Shown piece by piece: positions 56,001 to 64,000 of a stretch of DNA of 64,000 nt (its first letter is position 1; each line of letters opens with the position of its first letter). The notes beneath the pieces are model-generated. The model was not told where the DNA came from and did no database searches. It saw only the letters and a program-made list of their open reading frames with translations. Where the stretch lies: positions 310,001 to 374,000 of the forward strand of contig NZ_LR215041.1 in assembly GCF_900660685.1 (NCBI RefSeq), given 5' to 3'. The translations under genes and the position numbers were made by a program. This DNA is from Mycoplasmopsis columbina. GTDB lineage: Bacteria > Bacillota_I > Bacilli_A > Mycoplasmatales > Metamycoplasmataceae.

Positions 56001-59000
56001 ATGTGATTTCGCTTGCTTTAACATTAACATTATCTCCAAAGTTAAATGATTGACTTTGAGCATCATAAGTACCTTGAACGCCGTTAATTGTTAAAGTAAG
56101 ATTTGCTAAATCAAAAGTTGTTAAGAGTGGAGTGTTATTTTTATCACTATAAGTTGCTTGAACTTGTGCAACATTTGTTAATAATTCGTCCAATCTTGCT
56201 TTTTCACTATTATTTGCTTTAAAACCATGAATAGTAAAGGCTTTGGTTTTTGATGATTCAATGTCAGTTAAATTGGTTTTATCAGAAGTTAATTTATAGG
56301 TTATAGTTAATGAACCAGCTTCATTATCAGCAAATAAACTAATATTGCTTACATGTGCTCGTGAATCACGATAAACATTGTTTAATAGTGTTTCAATATC
56401 ACTATTTTGGTAAGTTGAAGCAGCTCTTGAAGCTTTATCGCTTGGTGAAACATTAGACACATCAACTGCTTGTGGTTGTTTACCTTGTTCAGTAATTAGC
56501 AATCTGTTTAAACGATCCACTTCAGTTTTAAAGCCATCAACTTCTTTTAATGAATTTTGGTTACTTACAGTAATAGATTCCAAGCCACGTTTAGTTGAAT
56601 TTAAAGTAATTTTAATGCTTTCTTTACCTTCTCGATCATTTGGATTAGAAAATTCGATATTAGCAATTTCAATTTGAAGATTATCGATAGTTCTTAAACC
56701 AGAATAACTTTGATTATCAATTTGATAAGTTACTTGTTCTGTACCAAATGAAGTTACAGTTGGTAAATTATCTTTATCACTATAATCAAGATTTTCTAAA
56801 ATTTTTGTTAAAAGTTCATTTAGTCTATTAGTTTCTTGATTATTTGTAATGTATCCACTAAAGACTTTAGTTTGAGTTTGACTTGATTGAATTGTTTCTA
56901 ATCCTACACGTTTAGAGTTATTTTTGTAAGTTACTGTAACTTCGCCTGTTTCATTGTTTACATTAAATGATTGAATATCTTGAACTCTAACTTGTGCTTC
57001 GTCATTAACATAAATTGTGCTTAACAATTTTGCCGCTTCTTCTCTAGTTAATTCACTAGCTGTTTTGTTTGTGGCTGCAGGATCCTGTAAATTGTTTAAT
57101 TCACTTGTTTTAGTAGTTAATAATTCATTTAATCTAGTTTGTTCAACTTTAAAGCCACTAATCTCTTTAGTTTGTTGTGAGCTTTCGCTTGCTCCTAGAC
57201 CTTCTTTTGCTGAAACAAGTTTAAAGACTGCTTTAACACTACCATTAGCATCATTTGCTTCATTAAATGAAACTGCAGCAATTTTTGCATCAATTGGTGA
57301 GGCAAATTCAATTGCTTGTGTTGTTGGATTATATGTTCCAACTTGCCTGTTAATTGTTACTTTAAGATTTTCTAAATTAAGTTGTGAATTATCTTTTTGT
57401 GCCATTAAATTAATCTTATTAGCATAATCTACTGTAGCATTTTGTGCTAAGGTTTCTAATCTTCTTGATTCATTATCATTTGATAAGAAACCACTAATAT
57501 TTAAAGTTCTTTCTTTAGATTTTAAGTCAGTTAAGTCTGCTCTTTGTGATGTTAATTTATAAACAATAGTTAATGTACCTGCTTGATTATTAGGAGTTAA
57601 ATTAATATCACTTATAACCACATTTGCTTGAGCACTTGGAGCATAAAGTGCATTTAATTTTTCAGCCACTGTTGTCACTGTAATAGTTGAAGCACTAACA
57701 TTTGCTTGATTATCAAAAGTAATATTGTCACTTGTAGCGTATTTATCTATTTCGATGTTTAAACGGTCAATTTCAGTTTTGAAACCAGCAACTGTTTTTG
57801 GTTGTGAAACTTCACTAACTACATTTTCAAATCCTGGGAGAGTTGAACGTAACTGAATAGTTATATCAACTGATCCAGCCCGATCATTTTTGTTATTATA
57901 AGTTACATTTTCTACTTTAGCATTAGCAGGCTCATCAAAAGTAAATGTATTGTTTGTATAACTTCCAATAACATTTTTATTTTTTACGTTTAATGTAGCT
58001 AATAAGTGTTCTAAGGCAAAATTAGTATTTGTTGGTCAAGTTGCTTTATCGGCATAATCAAGAGTAAATTTAGTTGTATCTTCAAGAATTGTATCAAGTT
58101 CGTCTTTAACATTTTGATTAGTTTTAAATCCGGTAAATGTTTTAGTTACGACTGTTGAGGATTGAATGTCTTCTAAACTACTACGTGTTGAATGTGTTTT
58201 GAATTTAACTGTAATTTCGCCTATTTCATTATTTTTATTAATTGCTCCAACTAGATCATTTGAACTAATGGTTGAATCAGTTGATGTTAGTTGTCTATTT
58301 AATAATGCAATAATATCTTCATCACTAATAGTTGAAGGTGCTTTAGTTTTTTCAACTTCTGTAAAATCAGCGTTATTAATTTCATCATTTTTAGCTGTTA
58401 AAACGGCATCTAATCTTTGTTGTTCTGTTTGTAAACCATTAACAGTTTTTACTTTATTTTGACTATTGTCTGTTACATTACTATTTTCATAGCCAGAATT
58501 AGTTGAAACTAAGTCAAAAGTTACATCAAATTCACCTTCGCGATCATTATTATTTTTAAAACTTACATTGATTGCTTTCGCATTTACTGGTTGACCGAAA
58601 ATAAATGAATCAGATGTTTGATCATAAGTCCCTTGCACTCCATTGATAGTAATAATTAGATCTGTTTTAACTTTAGTTGTATCTGAAGGAGTTTGAGTTT
58701 TATTTTTATAATCAACTGTTGCATTAGTCATCAATTCATTTAATCTATTTTGTTCGTCAGCAACTGTTTTAAAGCCTTCTAAGGTTAAGTTTCTAGTTTC
58801 TGATGACTTAACATGAGTTAAATTATCTTTGGTTGAAATAAGTTTATAAGCAATTGTTAAAGTACCATTAGCATTATCAGCGCTTAAGTTAATGCTATCT
58901 AAATCAACTTTAGCTTGATCATTTGTGTAAAGTTGATTAAATAATGTTTCTACTTGTGCTTTAGTTATTGTTGAAGGAGTAATTGTGTTTTTGTTTTCAA

Positions 59001-62000
59001 ATTCTTTAGAAGCAGTTCTAGAATTTAAAACTTCATTTAATCTTTCTTGCTCTGTTTTAAAGTCTGAAATGGTAAATTCTTTAGTTGAATTTGACACAAT
59101 GTCAGCAAAAATAGTTGATTGTAATTTAATTGTTGCTTTAATTGTTCCTAGTTCGTCATTTAAATTACTAAATAATTGATCTGTGGCAGGAATTACTTTT
59201 ACATTTAATGGTGCATCAAAAGCATCATTTTCTGCAGCAGTTTTAGTTGTATTTTGAATAGTAATTTGTAAATTATCTCTAGTTAAATCAGTTAACGAAG
59301 GTAAACTATTTTTATCTCTATAATTTGCTGCATTTGCGCTAATAGTTGCTATTAAATTATCTAGTCTTTCTTTTTCTTGTTCTTTAGTTACAAAGCCTCT
59401 AAAGACTTTAGTAATAGGTGTTGAAGCATAAATGTTTGTTAGATCACTTCTTGTTGATTTAACAACATATTTAATTTCTAAAGCACCTTCTTCATCATTT
59501 GCTTTTAAAGTTAAAACTGGTTCACTATCATTAACATTTTTAAGTGAGTTAGTCTCATCAAAAGTAGCATTTGAATCACGATATGCATTAATAATTGCTT
59601 GTTGAATATCAGCTTGAGTAATTGTTGAAGCGGGTTTTGTTTTAAGTGTTGTAGCTAAATCTAAAGTTTCATTAACTACAATTTGAGCTTCATTCAATCT
59701 CTCTGCTTCAGTTTTGAAGCCAGTTAGAGTAGTTGTTATTGTTTGTGAAAGGTTTTCAAAACCTGCTTTAGTTGAATGTAATTCAAAAGTTACACTAATT
59801 TCGCCATTAGCATCATTACTATTTTGAGCTGTTGCAAAAGTAACATTACTAATTTCTACATTAGGAATGTCTGATGTTATTAATTTACCAGGTTTGCTAT
59901 TATCAAAGGTAAATGTTGCATTGGCATTTTGATAGTTAAATAATGCAGTTAAATGATTAATTACAAAAGTGGTTGCAGTAGGCAATGCAGTTTTTTCTGC
60001 ATAATTTGCACTTGTGAATGAATTTTTAATAGCTTGAATTCTTGCTTCTTCTTGTGCAGCAGTAATAAAGCCTGAAATGGTTGTGGTAATAGTACTTTGA
60101 CTTTGAGTAAGATTGTCTGAAGAAGCATTAAAGCCATCTCTTGTTGAAGCAACATTTCACACAACACTAATTGTTCCTTCATTAACATTTCTAGTAATTG
60201 TTGGATTTGGAGCAGTTGTAGCTAAATAAGTACTTCCAATAGCATTTTGAATTAAAGTAATTAGCTCATTGTCAGTTACTTCATTTGTAGTTCTTTGTTT
60301 ATTAATCACAAAAGCAATTGAATCAATTTCACTAGCAAGTTGTTCTTTAACTTCATTTATTCTTTGTTGCTCAACTTTAAAGCCACTAATAGTTTTTTCT
60401 TGTGCAGTTGTATGAATATTTGCATTTTGATATTCAACTTCATTTGAATAAAGTACATAACTTACAACCACGCTACCACTATTGTCGCTGTGAGCACTAT
60501 CACCTGCATCATTATGATTTTTGAAAGTAATATCTTTAATTTTTACTTTGTTATTAGCAAAAGTAAATGAATTATCACTTTCGTCATAAGTTCCAACTTC
60601 ATCATTAATTGTGAAAGTTAAAAGAGCGTTATTAAATGTAGTTAAAAGTGGTGTCTTTTCTTTATTTGAGTAATTTACACTTACACTAGTTGCTAAGTTA
60701 TTAATTCTATTTTCTTCACTTGTATTTGATCTTAAATTAGTTAAAGTAACAGTTTTAGTTTCACTTGAATAAACGTTAGTTAGATTAGCTCTAGTTGAAA
60801 CAAGTTTATAAGTAATTGCTAATGTTCCATTTTGATCATTTGCTACTAAATCAATGCTGTTTAAATCAATTTGTGATTGATCATGTTGAAATTCTTTATT
60901 TAATTCTGCTAAAACTTGTTCTCTTGTAACTTGTGAAGCTACTTTATTATTAAATGCAGTTCTTAAATATGATTTTCTTGATGGATCATTTTGTGGTGCT
61001 TTTAAAATATTAGTCAAACGTTGTGCTTCAGTTAAGAAGTTTTTAATTGTTGCTTCTTTATATTCTGAATAAACTGAACTATAGCCTTCTTGTGTTGAAT
61101 GAAGTCTATATCTTACTTTTAATGTTCCATTAACATCATCTTTTTCACTAAATGTCACATCACTTAATTTAATATTGTTAACTGCGTTTGCCGCATTACC
61201 AGCAATAAAGTTTTCCTCATTTTGAACTTTTCATAATAAGTTTTCGACAACTAAGCTAGTCAATTGTGGAGTGTCTGTTTTTGGTGAGTAGTCAAAGTTA
61301 ACATCATTTAAAGTGTTTAAAAGATTATCTAATCTACTCTTTTCATTTGTTAATGATGAAAAATTATCAAAAACAACATTTTCTTTAGTTATTGATTTAA
61401 TATCAGTTAAATTTGCTTTAGTTGATTTAAGTTCGTAGTTGATGGTTAAAGTTCCATTTTGATCATTTGGAATAAATGAAAGTACGTTTGGAACACTATT
61501 AGTAGAACCAAAAATTGTTTTTAATTTTTCTAAAACTTCATCTTGTGTAAGTTGTGAAGGTAATTTTGCTTTTTGCGCAGCATCAAAGGTTATGTTCGCA
61601 TGCAAGTTTTGATTAACTAAATCATCTAATCTAGTTTTTTCAGTTTTAAAGTTAGAAATTTCTTTATTAGTTACGCTTTGTTGTGCGCCTTGTGCACTTG
61701 TTTTAGTAGTTACTAAGTCAAAATTAGTTAGCAAAGTACCATTTCGATCACTAGTATTGTTTTGATCATTTAGTGCAAAATGAATATTTCTAATATCGAA
61801 TTCAAAAGGATTATTTTCGAAAACTAAAGCATCAGGATTACTTTCATTATATTTAGCTACATAATCTTGATTATCCACTGTAAAAGTAATTTCAACTTCT
61901 TTTCAATTTAAATTACTTAGTGAATCACTTGGTACATAATTTTGTGAATTTTTGTAACGAATTGAAGTGATTTTACTAATAAATTCAGAAAGTCTTTGAT

Positions 62001-64000
62001 TTTCTTTAGCAGTTGTACTAAATCCACTTAAAACAGTTGTTTTTGGAATTGAAGAAGTAATTAAATCAGCGCCATTTTGCCCATTTAATTGTTCTCTAGT
62101 TGAAACAATATTTCATTCAACTGTAACAGTTCCAGCGTCATTGTTTTTTACTAAAGTAATGTAATTTGAATTAAGATCAAATGCTTGAGTATTTTTCTCA
62201 TTTCCAATTAATGTGTTAAAGGCATCGATAACTTCTTCTTTAGTAACATTTTCAGCACTTTTATCTTTATTAATAGCAGCAGAAGCGCTTTCATTAGTTA
62301 CATTATTTAAGTTACTTAAAACAGTATTAAGACGTAATTGTTCTGTAAGGAAAGTATGAAGTTTAGTTGTGCCAAATTTTGTTGATTTTGTATCACCAAA
62401 TTTTGGGTCCAAACTTTGCAATTTGAATTTAACACCAATTATTCCATCTTTATCATTTAAATTAGTAATAGGATCAAATTCAATATCAACAATTTTGACA
62501 TTTATTTTTTTAAATATTAAATCATTACCTTCTAAAACAGTTTCATCATCATTAACTTCATCAAATTCATTATATTCAATTTGGAAAGTTAGTTTTTTAG
62601 GATCTAAAACTTTAGAAGATGGTCATGCAAGATATTGATTTAAATCACTGTACATTACATCAATTGTATTTGGACTTGTTAAATAATTGTCTAAACGTCT
62701 TTCTTCTTCTCGAGGAGTTTTAAAACCATTAAATGTAATAGTTTTTGTTTCACTTGATGAAATATTATTTAAGTCTTCTTTAGTTGAATTAAGTTTATAA
62801 GTTATATTTATTTGACCATTTTCATCATCTGGAGAAAGTTGTATATTTGAAATTTCAGCATTTTTTGAACTATATAAAGAATTAAGTTTATCTTTAATTT
62901 CGTCTTCTGTGACTGTTGAAGCGATTCTTGTTCTTTTGTTATTTAAGTCTACCGTTGAGACATCAACTGCTTTCTCCGCATTTGAATTTGTTTCACGTTT
63001 GTCGTTTAAAATTTCATTAAGTCTTTGTTGTTCTGTTTTAAAACCATTAATAACAATTTCATCTGATCAATTAGTTTTTTCATTTGATAAATTGGTTGAA
63101 TATTCATTAGATGAAGAAATTCTATATTTAATAGTTATTGAACCATTTTGATCATTTCTTCCAACTATTTGAATATCATCATAATTAATTATTCCAGTAT
63201 TAATTGGTGGTTGAGCAGTAGTAGGATTGTCAGTTGGATTCTCATTATTACCATTGCTAAAGTTTTGACTTACTAGACCCCTTCAATCATTATTGAAAAC
63301 AAATTCTATTTCTTGATTATTTTCTCTAAATTTAAAAACGTATTTAGAAAGATCTAAATTGCTTTCACTAGGAACTTTATCTTTTTCAGCATAATCAAGT
63401 GAAACAAAATTATTAGAATATTTATTTATTTGATTTCTAACATCTTCTTTACTTCTAAAACCAGTAATTACTAATGTTTTTGTATCACTTTTAATTGTTT
63501 CATTTGTTGGGGCATTTGAAAATAAATTATATTCAACAGTTAAAGTCCCAGTTTCATCATTTACTTCTATATTAGAAATGTCTATTTTTGATGAATCTAA
63601 AAAAGTATAGGTGTGTGGGTTTTGTGATGTGGGATCATTACTATTTGGATCATTAATTTTTTTAAGAATTTCCTCATCAAATAATTCATCTCAGAAATAA
63701 TTATATTCATATTCACTTGCTACATATTTTTTATTAATTTCACTAATTTTTCTATTTAAAATAGTTTGTACTTGATTGTTATTTAGAATTTGATTTAATC
63801 TTTCTTTTTCACTTAATCCAAAATTTACTCTTAAAGTTGGAGAAGGTATATCAGCAGAATATCAAGAAAGCAAATTAGAGAAGTAAAGTTCTAAGTTAGA
63901 TCTAGATTTCGTATCAATGAAATATTTATTTCCAGAAAGAACTAAAGGATTTAAAACGTATTCCTTTGTTTTTAATACTTCTCCAGAACCGTCACCATAA
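50011..64000 (-). CDS. Giant repeat surface protein (over 4660 aa, start outside window)
   Basis: One frame is open from the right edge to TAA 50011-50013, over 4660 codons with TGA as Trp. First comes a tail-to-tail array of about 26 beta-rich modules of about 110 residues, with cores like NGTLTITYKLxSTxxxL and ends like GFKTEQQRLNEL, resembling mycoplasmal lipoprotein-17-type domains; two types alternate strictly. From about 54.95 kb the protein becomes helical: GA-like LNDSQKEQVKKDI units and FIVAR-like stretches, with repeated ANWNK.AVD..I starts near 53.67, 53.11 and 52.38 kb. The end has FNNFDKNGKNKLTAKDLD, then a membrane helix (IPIILFMGAILTFGIVAAI) and a Lys tail. GA and FIVAR modules elsewhere bind albumin or matrix; host binding here is inferred. 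Confidence 0.85.
51000..54950 (-). repeat. GA/FIVAR-like helical repeat array
   Basis: Units of about 190-250 residues start with an (A/S)NWN motif at about 54.30, 53.67, 53.11, 52.38 and 51.10 kb; the 52.38 unit looks double. Each has NLSxEEK-type three-helix GA-like elements and a FIVAR-like stretch. Confidence 0.75.
55230..63600 (-). repeat. About 26 alternating A/B beta-module repeats
   Basis: Module ends occur about every 320 bases from 63.46 to 55.27 kb. Type A ends GF(K/L)TExxRL; type B has about three extra residues (GFxxNxxExxRL). They alternate through the array. Confidence 0.85.

Overview
The window is AT-rich and uses TGA as a tryptophan codon throughout. Nearly every long gene is intact only when TGA is read as Trp; examples are thrS, trpS, the cardiolipin synthase and all four giant surface proteins. 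With the lipoprotein signals (VAASC, VAISC, IASSC), a P37/P29/P69 transport operon, an EndA-type lipoprotein nuclease and GA-like repeat surface proteins, this points to a mollicute of the Mycoplasma (Mycoplasmopsis/Metamycoplasma) type. I cannot name the species.

Layout. 1-6.2 kb (+): the end of a secreted protein, a DUF2188-like small protein followed closely by a cardiolipin synthase, a lipoprotein nuclease with an internal duplication and a G8 tract, and a fusion of two choline-kinase-like domains. 6.2-10.3 kb (-): a TPP riboswitch followed by P37 (binding lipoprotein), P29 (ATPase) and P69 (double permease), probably a thiamine/TPP importer. 10.3-11.9 kb (-): a surface-anchored PI-PLC-like enzyme. 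12.0-13.3 kb (+): a protein with eight CxxxCC motifs in 231-bp repeats and a C-terminal membrane anchor. 13.5-30.4 kb (-): two overlapping giant coiled-coil genes (2764 and 2854 aa). 30.6-33.5 kb (+): truB, a Cof-type HAD hydrolase and an M42 peptidase. 33.7-36.9 kb (-): trpS, thrS and a membrane protein overlapping thrS. 37.0-39.0 kb (+): a nucleotidyltransferase/P-loop kinase pair behind three perfect 25-bp repeats, an unassigned structured RNA, and a membrane-anchored EIIB-like protein lacking the phosphorylated Cys. 39.1-40.5 kb (-): infC-rpmI-rplT with a leader and a likely non-AUG infC start. 40.6-42.8 kb: a lipoprotein, TmcAL, tRNA-Leu(CAA) and free-methionine-sulfoxide reductase. 42.8-64 kb (-): two giant related surface proteins. 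The right-hand one (over 4660 codons, start outside the window) has about 26 alternating A/B repeats, then GA/FIVAR-like helical modules and a C-terminal membrane anchor. The left-hand one is a shorter relative whose frame is broken at an A7 tract.

The four giant genes fill about 37.8 kb, close to 60% of the window, so much of this locus is devoted to the cell surface. Several other products also face or sit in the membrane: nuclease, PI-PLC, transporter, lipoproteins and cardiolipin synthase. They fit a parasite that harvests nucleotides, lipid head groups and vitamins from its host. At least four plus-strand genes have a -10 box 6-9 bases before the ATG and no Shine-Dalgarno sequence, which suggests leaderless mRNAs.
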